The notes beneath the pieces are model-generated. The model was not told the origin of the DNA. It made no database searches and saw only the letters and a list, made by a program, of their open reading frames with translations. Below are positions 7,487 through 14,743 of a DNA stretch of 33,006 nt, piece after piece (position 1 is the stretch's first letter; the number at the start of each line of letters is the position of its first letter). Both the position numbers and the translations under genes were made by a program. Origin of the DNA: Candidatus Zixiibacteriota bacterium (GTDB lineage: Bacteria; Zixibacteria; MSB-5A5; GN15; FEB-12); contig JAJRXM010000045.1 of NCBI GenBank assembly GCA_024276275.1, forward strand, positions 1 to 33,006, in the 5' to 3' direction.

Positions 7487-8107
7487 TTAGAATAACATTT
7501 TGTATTCATTAGCAGTTATTTTTTTTGATTTTAAAGGTGTATATCCAACAACATCAATAGGTATTAAATTTGTTGAGCCAGCATCACGAAATTTTTTATA
7601 ATCATCCAGTATATCAGAAGAAATATCAATTTGGAAAACTTTTTTGTATGTTACTTTGTCTTCATTATTTATCCATACCAATAATTCACAATTATATATC
7701 CCCATAGATATAGGAAATTGTTTATCATAATTGTAAAGAAAGCTCATAATTTTAATTTCTCTTTTGTTAGATTCAAAGAAAACAGGTATTTTTTGTTCAG
7801 AAGTAACATACACAACATTGTCTTTCATCACTCTGAAACTATCAAATTCGAGTAAAAATTTATCTCTAATATTATTTTTATTATTCATAATCAAACAAGC
7901 TTTAGATATCATACCTGAACCTGGAGTGTTGTTATATAAATCAAGTGTTAAGTATATACCAAAATTACTCTTATGTTGAATTTGAACTAATGGATCCACA
8001 TAAATATCTAATGAAAATGGCTTTAACAAAGAGTAATATGCTACTAGTCCACTTAAGGTAAATGCTAATAATGATAAACCTAAAGATACTTTTGATTCTA
8101 TAGTCAT
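7487..8107 (-). CDS. Membrane-anchored protein of unknown function, downstream of the BMC aldehyde dehydrogenase
   Basis: 206 residues. A single N-terminal membrane helix (residues ~8-28, SLGLSLLAFTLSGLVAYYSL) is followed by a beta-rich domain with alternating hydrophobic positions (IYLTLDLYNN, YNCELLVWINNED), suggesting an Ig-like or sandwich fold. No catalytic motif was seen and no family was recognised. It starts 21 bp after the stop of the aldehyde dehydrogenase on the same strand, so it may be the last gene of the microcompartment transcript. The products otherwise look unrelated, and its lower-G+C codons hint at separate origin. Confidence 0.6.
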   Translation of the reverse strand: MTIESKVSLGLSLLAFTLSGLVAYYSLLKPFSLDIYVDPLVQIQHKSNFGIYLTLDLYNNTPGSGMISKACLIMNNKNNIRDKFLLEFDSFRVMKDNVVYVTSEQKIPVFFESNKREIKIMSFLYNYDKQFPISMGIYNCELLVWINNEDKVTYKKVFQIDISSDILDDYKKFRDAGSTNLIPIDVVGYTPLKSKKITANEYKMLF

Positions 8108-8128
8108 AATAATATTTTTTAACTTTCT

Positions 8129-9658
8129 TTACACTATTCGAAAGTAGTCTACCAAAGTACAGCGACGTGGGCGGGTGAATGTAGAAGCTTTGGTAAGTCC
8201 CTCACCTGTTGTTCCTGCAATTGACATAGTTGTGTATCCCTCACCGTCGTAGCCGAGACCGGCCATATTAAATCCGTTTTTGACAAAGATGTTCGCACGG
8301 CAAAGTTGTGCCATGTTTGAAAGATTGACAATCGAAGTTGAGTGCATAACAAAGGTATGTTTATACTGATGCTCGACAATGACCGCTTTTTCCATAGCAT
8401 CTTCGACAGTTTTACAACGTACCATCGGAATAACCGGCATCAGTTGTTCTGCCATGACAAGAGGATGATCCCATGCTGATTCAAAGAAAATCATCTTGGT
8501 TCCCGGAGGAGGGACAACATCGATTTGTTTTAAAATTTCTTCTGCAGATTTACCGACAAAATTACGGTTGATTCTTACATGACGATAGCCTGATGGATTT
8601 GGGTCTGACTCTATAAGTATTTTAGTCAGTTTATCAATATAGATACCTTCAAGTTCAAAGGCACCGTTGGCAACCATTTCATGTTTAAGTTTATGAGCGA
8701 CTTTATCAACGACAAAAATTTCTTTTTCACAAGTACATAAAACATTGTTGTCAAACGATGCCCCCCGTACAATGTTCCGACCTGCCTGAGCAAGAATTGC
8801 GGTGTCATCGACAATAACAGGAGGATTCCCCGGTCCTGCACAAATCGCACGTTTACCCGACTGCATAGCAGTTTTGACAACTGCTCCCCCACCGGTAACT
8901 AAGACAAGGTCAATTAGTTTATGAGTCATCAAAGTCTGTGCGGATTCAATAGTAGGAGAAGAGATGCAGGTGACAAGATTTTCGGGACCGCCAGCCTCGA
9001 CTATTGCCTTATGAATTACAAGAGCCATTTCAGATGAAACATTTTTTGCAGAGGGATGCGGATTAAATACGACCGAATTTCCGGCGGCAATACAAGAGAT
9101 AGAATTGTTCAGAACTGTCGATGGTGGATTTGTAGACGGTGTAATTATACCGACTACTCCCCATGGTGCCTGTTCGACTAAAGTAAGACCATGGTCACCT
9201 GAGAAAGCATGCGGTTGAATATCTTCAACACCCGGAGTTTTGTTTGCCTGTAAAATAATCTTGTTCATTTTGTCAGGCATTTTACCGAGACCTGTTTCGG
9301 TTACGGCAAGTTTGCCGAGACGTTCGGCATTTTCTAATGCCCTTTTGCGAATATTGGCAATTATTTCTTTTCGTTTTTCTAAGGAGATATCTAAAAATTT
9401 GCGTTGGGCAAACCTCGCCGATGAGACAGCATCGTCTAAGGAGTTAAAACAACAGAGTGAATTATTATTTTCCATGGTTGCTCTTTCTCCAAGAATTGTA
9501 TCAGTTAAGTTTTCTGGAGATTCCTGCTTGTTTTGTCGTATCAGTTTAGATGACGGTGCTTTTGTTTCGGGGGAAATAACAGATTGTATTTTACCGTTGT
9601 TAATCTGCTCCAAAACAAGATTAACAATATTTTCAACATTTTGTTTATTGTCAGTCAT
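8129..9658 (-). CDS. CoA-acylating aldehyde dehydrogenase, BMC-associated (EutE/PduP family)
   Basis: 509 residues. It oxidises a short-chain aldehyde to acyl-CoA with NAD+ inside a microcompartment. The core carries the family motifs APWGVVGIITPSTNPPS (~164-180), the glycine loop LVTGGGAVV (~253-261) and the active-site segment ASFDNNVLCTCEK with the catalytic Cys at 308. The N-terminus (residues 1-22, with the amphipathic VENIVNLVLEQI) followed by a ~40-residue linker looks like a BMC encapsulation peptide. Its shell partner lies directly upstream, separated by an intrinsic terminator. Which aldehyde it uses cannot be read from the sequence, and no aldehyde-producing signature enzyme (diol dehydratase, lyase, aldolase) is in the window. 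The ribosome site (AGG seven bases before ATG) is weak. Confidence 0.93.
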   Translation of the reverse strand: MTDNKQNVENIVNLVLEQINNGKIQSVISPETKAPSSKLIRQNKQESPENLTDTILGERATMENNNSLCCFNSLDDAVSSARFAQRKFLDISLEKRKEIIANIRKRALENAERLGKLAVTETGLGKMPDKMNKIILQANKTPGVEDIQPHAFSGDHGLTLVEQAPWGVVGIITPSTNPPSTVLNNSISCIAAGNSVVFNPHPSAKNVSSEMALVIHKAIVEAGGPENLVTCISSPTIESAQTLMTHKLIDLVLVTGGGAVVKTAMQSGKRAICAGPGNPPVIVDDTAILAQAGRNIVRGASFDNNVLCTCEKEIFVVDKVAHKLKHEMVANGAFELEGIYIDKLTKILIESDPNPSGYRHVRINRNFVGKSAEEILKQIDVVPPPGTKMIFFESAWDHPLVMAEQLMPVIPMVRCKTVEDAMEKAVIVEHQYKHTFVMHSTSIVNLSNMAQLCRANIFVKNGFNMAGLGYDGEGYTTMSIAGTTGEGLTKASTFTRPRRCTLVDYFRIV

Positions 9659-9670
9659 ATCGGTACCTAT

Positions 9671-9702
9671 AAAAAAAGAGAGCTTGCCCTATGGGCAAAC
9701 TC
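9671..9702 (-). terminator. Intrinsic terminator between the BMC shell gene and the aldehyde dehydrogenase gene
   Basis: On the minus strand GAG-T-TTGCCC-ATA-GGGCAA-G-CTC forms a stem of 6 plus 3 base pairs around one mismatch, followed by TC and seven T residues (9677-9671). It begins 18 bp after the shell gene stop. The T-run ends 12 bp before the dehydrogenase ATG, so it would end most transcripts before the enzyme gene unless read through. Confidence 0.85.
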
Positions 9703-9719
9703 CACTATTTATCAAATTA

Positions 9720-10004
9720 TTATTCTTCTTCAGCTAAACCGGTAGGGAAAACGTCGTGTACATTTGAATGCGGACGCGGGATAACATGAACTGTAACAAG
9801 CTCACCGATTTTTTGAGCTGCGGCTGCTCCTGCATCAACAGCTGCTTTACAAGCGGCAACATCACCACGAACAATAGCAGTTACATAACCACCACCGATT
9901 TTTTCATACCCGACTAATGTTACTTTCGCTGCCTTGACCATAGCATCGGAAGCTTCGATTAAAGCTACCAATCCTTTGGTTTCAATCATTCCTAAACTTT
10001 CCAT
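9720..10004 (-). CDS. Bacterial microcompartment shell protein, hexameric BMC-H (PduA/EutM family)
   Basis: 94 residues, the normal size of a single-domain BMC-H tile. Six copies form a flat hexagon that packs into the facets of a protein organelle. The family sequence is clear: [20 protein letters not shown], then [20 protein letters not shown], then [11 protein letters not shown]. The pore-loop tripeptide is GGG followed by Tyr, where PduA has GSG and then Leu, so pore polarity and width may differ from PduA. The C-terminus ends in acidic AEEE. AGGAG lies 8 bases before ATG, a strong ribosome site fitting high expression. It has its own consensus promoter (10047-10076) and is followed by a terminator. 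No pentamer or trimer shell gene is nearby. Confidence 0.97.
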   Translation of the reverse strand: MESLGMIETKGLVALIEASDAMVKAAKVTLVGYEKIGGGYVTAIVRGDVAACKAAVDAGAAAAQKIGELVTVHVIPRPHSNVHDVFPTGLAEEE

Positions 10005-10046
10005 CGATATCTCCTACATAACATATAATTAGCTTTTTAACACCTC

Positions 10047-10076
10047 ATTATAGTAACTATTGTAAGTAGTTGTCAA
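10047..10076 (-). promoter_or_regulatory. Consensus promoter of the BMC shell gene with a dyad in its spacer
   Basis: The minus strand reads TTGACA (10076-10071), 18 bases, then TATAAT (10052-10047): both hexamers match the sigma-70 consensus exactly. The start is near 10040, giving a ~35-nt leader. The spacer contains AACTA-N7-TAGTT, an inverted repeat that a regulator could grip to block or reshape the promoter. Confidence 0.8.
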
Positions 10077-10154
10077 ATAAAAAAGTATCTTTTTTTATTA
10101 TTTTTTATTTGAGCTAATTTATAATAGTTCAACAAATTAGAGGAAATGAATAAT

Positions 10155-11111
10155 CTATCGGGAGCTAGAATTATATTTCTGTGTAAGATACAGCCCAATT
10201 TCGCCCATTGAGTCTTTAAGTTCCTGTGGAGTAACAACTTCAACCTGTTCGCCAAAACCTAAAAGCCACTGCTGAATTTCCTCCAACCCTTTAGTCGTGA
10301 TAGAGTATTTGAGAAATCCGTTTTCGAGTTGTTCTTTTTTCTCATTTTGGTGGTGTACCGATGAAAGTACTACTTTGGCAGCATCATCTTTAAACAGCAC
10401 AACAACATCAACAGGCTCACCCGAAAAAACCGACCAGCTTCCCTCAAAATATGATTCAGCCGAGATATCACCTGACTTGATAAAATCTTTGTCACTGATT
10501 TCTACATCAATAATTCTATTCATACGAAAAGTACGGTATTCTTTTTTCAGATGGCAATACCCAACGAAGTAAAATGCAGAACCTCGGAAGATTATAAAAT
10601 AGGGGTCAACCTCTCTTGTTGATTCACCTGACTTAATTGAGCTGTATTTTAGTTTGATTGTTTTTTGTGATGATATCGCCTTTTCAATTTGTTCATAATA
10701 CTGCACGGAATCATCTGATTCTATCGAATCTTTGATTTCAATTCGAGTCATCTGGGGGGAATATCTTTTTTCTTTTTGGACATTTTCAGAAAGACAATTT
10801 TCTATTTTTGCCAATAGAGATTTATAAACCTGTTGATATTTATCGGTCTTAATAAGAGGGTTAGATTCAAGAGCTGTTTTAAGTAATTGGTATTCTTCTA
10901 TTGAGAAATTAAGAGGAGGTAAAAAATTATCCGAGGCAAGTTTATAACCATTATCATAATAGATAGGGATATTCATTTCCGAGAGAGAGATTATATCCCG
11001 GTATATTGAACGTTCCGTAACCCCACACTCTTCAGCCAATTTATCAGCATTCATATTTTTGCGAGACCGCAAGAGGTTCAAAATAAAAAGCATTCTATCA
11101 TATTTATTCAT
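10155..11111 (-). CDS. WYL-domain transcriptional regulator (HTH_11 + WYL), next to the BMC genes
   Basis: 318 residues. Residues 1-57 form a winged helix (MNKYDRMLFILNLLRSRKNM, then ADKLAEECGVTERSIYRDII as recognition part). Residues ~135-240 are the WYL ligand-sensing domain (TIKLKYSSIKSGESTREVDP, FIIFRGSAFYFVGYCHLKKE, YRTFRMNRI). A WCX-like C-terminal extension ends the protein. Family members sense nucleotides, nucleic acid or small metabolites and can activate or repress. It sits 150 bp upstream of the shell gene on the same strand, so control of the BMC promoter is a natural inference. The gene ends with Ser-rich NSSSR. No good promoter was called for it. Confidence 0.9.
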   Translation of the reverse strand: MNKYDRMLFILNLLRSRKNMNADKLAEECGVTERSIYRDIISLSEMNIPIYYDNGYKLASDNFLPPLNFSIEEYQLLKTALESNPLIKTDKYQQVYKSLLAKIENCLSENVQKEKRYSPQMTRIEIKDSIESDDSVQYYEQIEKAISSQKTIKLKYSSIKSGESTREVDPYFIIFRGSAFYFVGYCHLKKEYRTFRMNRIIDVEISDKDFIKSGDISAESYFEGSWSVFSGEPVDVVVLFKDDAAKVVLSSVHHQNEKKEQLENGFLKYSITTKGLEEIQQWLLGFGEQVEVVTPQELKDSMGEIGLYLTQKYNSSSR

Positions 11112-11301
11112 AAAAATTTATGACCCTTCTTTTATATGATAACACGATTAGCTTTTAATATACGACATAAAAAGATTGATGTCAAAGTATAGGAATTATC
11201 CCCCATTATCTAAGATTCTCCTCTTTTTCAACAGAGAAACGGCAATAGAGACCTCCGCCTTTATCGTTGCTACACATTAACTTAACTGCCTAATATCATA
11301 T

Positions 11302-11317
11302 CGGCATACCCTTTGCT
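11302..11317 (+). promoter_or_regulatory. Sigma-54-like promoter of the secreted protease operon
   Basis: CGGCAT-ACCCT-TTGCT matches the -24/-12 consensus TGGCAC-N5-TTGCW at GGCA and TTGC with the exact 12-bp phase between GG and GC. The start would fall near 11328, leaving a ~35-nt leader with a full-strength Shine-Dalgarno sequence. No enhancer-binding protein gene is in the window, so this rests on the motif alone. Confidence 0.5.
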
Positions 11318-11362
11318 TTATCCAGTTTCAAAGAAGAAGAAACACCCTTACAAGGAGGTGAT

Positions 11363-13423
11363 ATGTCAAGAAAAAGAGCGGGAACCAGCCGCAGAAAAGA
11401 ACCGGTCAATACTTGGGAAACTTTCATATTTAAGTATTCCACGAGACTGTTGTTAGGACTCATTGTCATAACCATATTTTTAACTTTGGTACAATGTTCA
11501 GTAAAATCTCCACAAGCACCAAGCTGGAATACAACTTTTACAGTTCCGGTAATTAATAGAACATATCTAATGGATGAGTTGGTTGCTGATATTGGTCAAG
11601 ATGAATTAAGTATAGATTCATTAGGCAATGTCTCATCTTCAATAACTGAAACTATCGACCCTATAGGAATTGATGCTGCTCAGCTATCAACATCCGATAT
11701 AACTTATAGCCAATCTCAAGTCTTAGGTCCTATCTCAATTATTCCACCGGCTTTGACTCCATTATCTGTAAGTTTAAGTTCTATTACAGGTCTTGCTTCC
11801 AGTCTACCGGGAGATTCAGCAATAATCCCACCATTGCTGTTTTCCGTATCAAATAATTTTCCTGAAATTCTAGAATTTTCATCTGCGAATATCACAACAG
11901 GACAAATAGATATTACCGTCGACAACTATTTGGGAGTTTCTCTTGATACACTTTTTGTTCAACTATACGACCGCCAAACAGCAACAATAGTTCAATTAGA
12001 TACTATAGTTCAAAACATTGCTGACAGCACAAGCTATCTGCATGTAATGAATTTAGCCGGTAAAACTCTTTCTAACTTTTTACGCGTAGATATAGCGGCA
12101 TTTACACCTGGTGGAACAGTACAGAATGTATCATTACGTTCTCTTCAAACAACGGCTTCTTTTGGTTCTGCTATTGTAGTTTCACAAGCAGTTGCTCAAG
12201 TACCTGCTTTACCTGATGTAAATCTTTCTCAGAATATTGGGCTATCCCTTAATCCCGGTGAACAGATTGATTCTGCTCAGTTAAGTAGTGGCAATATAAA
12301 TTTGGATATTACCAATAATTCAAGTCTTGAAGCGACTGTAAACATTACTGTTCCGTCACTTCAATTAAACGGTACATCATTTACTATTAGTCAACCGATT
12401 CTCGGTGGTCAAACTATTACAATTAATAATGATTTATCAAATTATAATTTAGTTCCTCTAAATGATTCAGTACAGATTTCTCTCGCAGTTACACTTCCGG
12501 GTTCAGGTACTTTGCAAGTTCCGGTAAGTGAAACAGATTCTTTTACTGTTTCAGCTTCAATCAGTAATTTAGTATTTAATTCTATATCAGGAATTATTCC
12601 TGACAATACAACTAGTTTTGCTAATATCACTCAGGGTTTAAATGCCCCGGCCGGTTTTAATGAAATCTCATTTGTAAGTGCAATACTTTCATTAAATATA
12701 GAGAACGGTGTAGACTTACCCGGTAATTTAGCCTGTACGCTATCAGCATCAAACGGGAAACAAATTGAAATCCTTGGAACAATTGCTCCAAGAGGTACAG
12801 CTGTCAGACAATTAACTACGATCACCAATAACAATGTAGCCGATTTTTTAAACCCTATTCCTGATTCAATTACTGTCGGCGGTTCTATTTCGTTTGGTGA
12901 TAATATATCTCATACTATCAATGTGTCCGACTCTGTTTTTGCCTCAATTGACATATATGCACCCTTACATGTTAAAGTCAATAACGCTGAAATCACAGAT
13001 ATAGATATTATACGTCAATCGATTGACTCATCAAGTATGTCTCAAATCACTAAAAGTGTAACAGAAGCAAGATTTATATATACGATTAAAAATCATCTTC
13101 CGTTAGGCATTTCAGCAATTATTCAATTAGGTGCTGACTCAGCAGCTTTATATACATCCCCGGAATTAGTAATCGATACTATTTTTGCGGGAGCTACTCC
13201 GGTTGACCCTATAACCAGTATTACAACTGCTGAGATAATTACAGAAGGAACAATATTATTAGATTCCGCAGACATACAAATTCTTAATAACGATACTCTC
13301 TTCATTCGCCCTGTACTCTTTTTAAATAGCTCTGATACATCCGGAGTTCTTTTGACCGGTGCTGACTATTTAACCATACAAGGTAGAATTGAAGTTGAAT
13401 ACTTATTTGATACTGATTTATAA
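11363..13423 (+). CDS. Large beta-rich outer-membrane lipoprotein, first gene of a secretion-related operon
   Basis: 686 residues. AAGGAGGTGAT directly precedes the ATG, a near-complete match to the 16S tail, so the start is secure. The N-terminus is unusual: 28 basic, polar residues come before the hydrophobic core and the lipobox LVQC (Cys45). The mature protein opens with SPQAPSWNTTFTVPVINRTY, a motif I associate with large lipoproteins of Zixibacteria/KSB1-like genomes. The rest is Ser/Thr/Asn/Ile-rich, with strand-turn repeats such as DSAQLSSGNINLDITNNSSL and FTVSASISNLVF that suggest stacked beta-sandwich domains. No enzymatic motif. It is followed after 10 bp by an outer-membrane barrel, suggesting a surface complex with it. 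Confidence 0.8.
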   Translation: MSRKRAGTSRRKEPVNTWETFIFKYSTRLLLGLIVITIFLTLVQCSVKSPQAPSWNTTFTVPVINRTYLMDELVADIGQDELSIDSLGNVSSSITETIDPIGIDAAQLSTSDITYSQSQVLGPISIIPPALTPLSVSLSSITGLASSLPGDSAIIPPLLFSVSNNFPEILEFSSANITTGQIDITVDNYLGVSLDTLFVQLYDRQTATIVQLDTIVQNIADSTSYLHVMNLAGKTLSNFLRVDIAAFTPGGTVQNVSLRSLQTTASFGSAIVVSQAVAQVPALPDVNLSQNIGLSLNPGEQIDSAQLSSGNINLDITNNSSLEATVNITVPSLQLNGTSFTISQPILGGQTITINNDLSNYNLVPLNDSVQISLAVTLPGSGTLQVPVSETDSFTVSASISNLVFNSISGIIPDNTTSFANITQGLNAPAGFNEISFVSAILSLNIENGVDLPGNLACTLSASNGKQIEILGTIAPRGTAVRQLTTITNNNVADFLNPIPDSITVGGSISFGDNISHTINVSDSVFASIDIYAPLHVKVNNAEITDIDIIRQSIDSSSMSQITKSVTEARFIYTIKNHLPLGISAIIQLGADSAALYTSPELVIDTIFAGATPVDPITSITTAEIITEGTILLDSADIQILNNDTLFIRPVLFLNSSDTSGVLLTGADYLTIQGRIEVEYLFDTDL

Positions 13424-13433
13424 GGAGGCGATT

Positions 13434-14726
13434 ATGAAAAATAATTCCACAAATACGGTCGCCTTTGAAATGGCGAAGCATCGGAAATTATTTACGATGC
13501 TAATGATTACGACTATATTAATTCTTTTTAGTTCTGCGATACAGGCACAAAGCAGTTCATCGGCAAGAGCAGTCGCTTTGGGTTCAGCATATACATCACT
13601 AGCTACCGGAATTGATGCGGCTCGTTTTAACCCTGCCAACCTTGGACTGAAAACTCACAGACAAAACTCTATTGAACTTGCAGGCATCGGGGCGAACATT
13701 AATAATAATTCGTTTACTTTAGATGACTACAACAAGTATACCGGTGCTTATTTATCGACATCGGATAAAAATGACATCTTAAATAAAATCCCTAATGAAG
13801 GTCTTAAAATTTCATTTGAGGCTGACGCATCGGCAGTCGGTATTTCATACGGCTCTTTTGTATTCACAACATCAGGGACTGCTCTGGCCGATGTAAATCT
13901 TAATAAAGATATAATCAATCTGATGCTCAACGGGAACACATACGCAGATACTATCAATATTACCGGATCATATTCTGAAGGATATGCATATGCATCAGCA
14001 GGTTTTTCATACGGTAAAGCAATCTATAAATCAGGTTCCCGTCAATTATCAATCGGTGCTACTTATAAATATCTCAAAGGTTTCGGACTTGAGAAAGTAA
14101 TCGAACTTGAGGGTATGGCTGCTACCTATGCGACCGGTATTGAGGGTCAAGGAAAAGCTATTGTCCATAAATCCGAAGGCGGGTCGGGTTATGCTGTTGA
14201 TTTTGGAGCAGCTTTACAAATCAGTAGTCAATATACAGTCGGAGCATCAATTAAAAACTTTTTCTCATCAATGACTTGGAATAAGAACAATGAAGAAATC
14301 GGTTATTTATTCAATTTTGATACAATGACCGTTGCCAATATGGGTAATGATTTTATTACCTCCGATGACTACACAATTCCAATCGGTGACTTTACAACTA
14401 CTCTTCCCTCTTCACTCAATCTTGGGTTTGCTAAAACATCGGGCAAAACTCTTTGGGCTGTTGATTGGGAACAAGGGTTTTCAAGTAAAACCGGTGTATC
14501 AACCGAACCGAGACTATCGGCAGGTGTCGAATTTAATCAATTCAGTTATATCCCTATCCGTTTTGGATATGGATTCGGCGGTAATAAAAACTCTGCCTTT
14601 TCAATCGGGTCAGGAATATATCTCTCGGCATTCCATATGGATTTTGCAGTAGTAACAGGAAATTCTTTCAGCGGAGGTTCATCTAAAGGTGCCAACTTCG
14701 CATTCACAACAGGGTTGTATTTCTAA
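13434..14726 (+). CDS. PorV-like/DUF5723-type outer-membrane beta-barrel protein
   Basis: 430 residues from the ATG at 13434, preceded by AAGGAGGCGAT that begins right at the upstream stop. A long N-region precedes a signal helix ending around AIQAQ. The mature start SSSSARAVALGSAYTSLATG with RFNPANLGL is the signature of FadL/PorV/TraF-like barrels (GALGLGGAY, WNPA in relatives). Later strands end in aromatic residues and the last residues are FAFTTGLYF, a barrel C-terminus with terminal Phe. PorV shuttles proteins with sorting domains in the type IX system. The next gene encodes such a cargo, so a partner role is inferred but unproven. Confidence 0.75.
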   Translation: MKNNSTNTVAFEMAKHRKLFTMLMITTILILFSSAIQAQSSSSARAVALGSAYTSLATGIDAARFNPANLGLKTHRQNSIELAGIGANINNNSFTLDDYNKYTGAYLSTSDKNDILNKIPNEGLKISFEADASAVGISYGSFVFTTSGTALADVNLNKDIINLMLNGNTYADTINITGSYSEGYAYASAGFSYGKAIYKSGSRQLSIGATYKYLKGFGLEKVIELEGMAATYATGIEGQGKAIVHKSEGGSGYAVDFGAALQISSQYTVGASIKNFFSSMTWNKNNEEIGYLFNFDTMTVANMGNDFITSDDYTIPIGDFTTTLPSSLNLGFAKTSGKTLWAVDWEQGFSSKTGVSTEPRLSAGVEFNQFSYIPIRFGYGFGGNKNSAFSIGSGIYLSAFHMDFAVVTGNSFSGGSSKGANFAFTTGLYF

Positions 14727-14743
14727 TACAAGGAGTAAATACG

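Noticed and set aside
9240-9737. 165-residue plus-strand ORF opposite the aldehyde dehydrogenase
   Set aside because: Entirely antisense to a strongly conserved enzyme; no ribosome site and no recognisable domain.
10073-10255. 60-residue minus-strand ORF overlapping the WYL gene end
   Set aside because: Shadow frame of the WYL gene running into AT-rich DNA that holds the BMC promoter.
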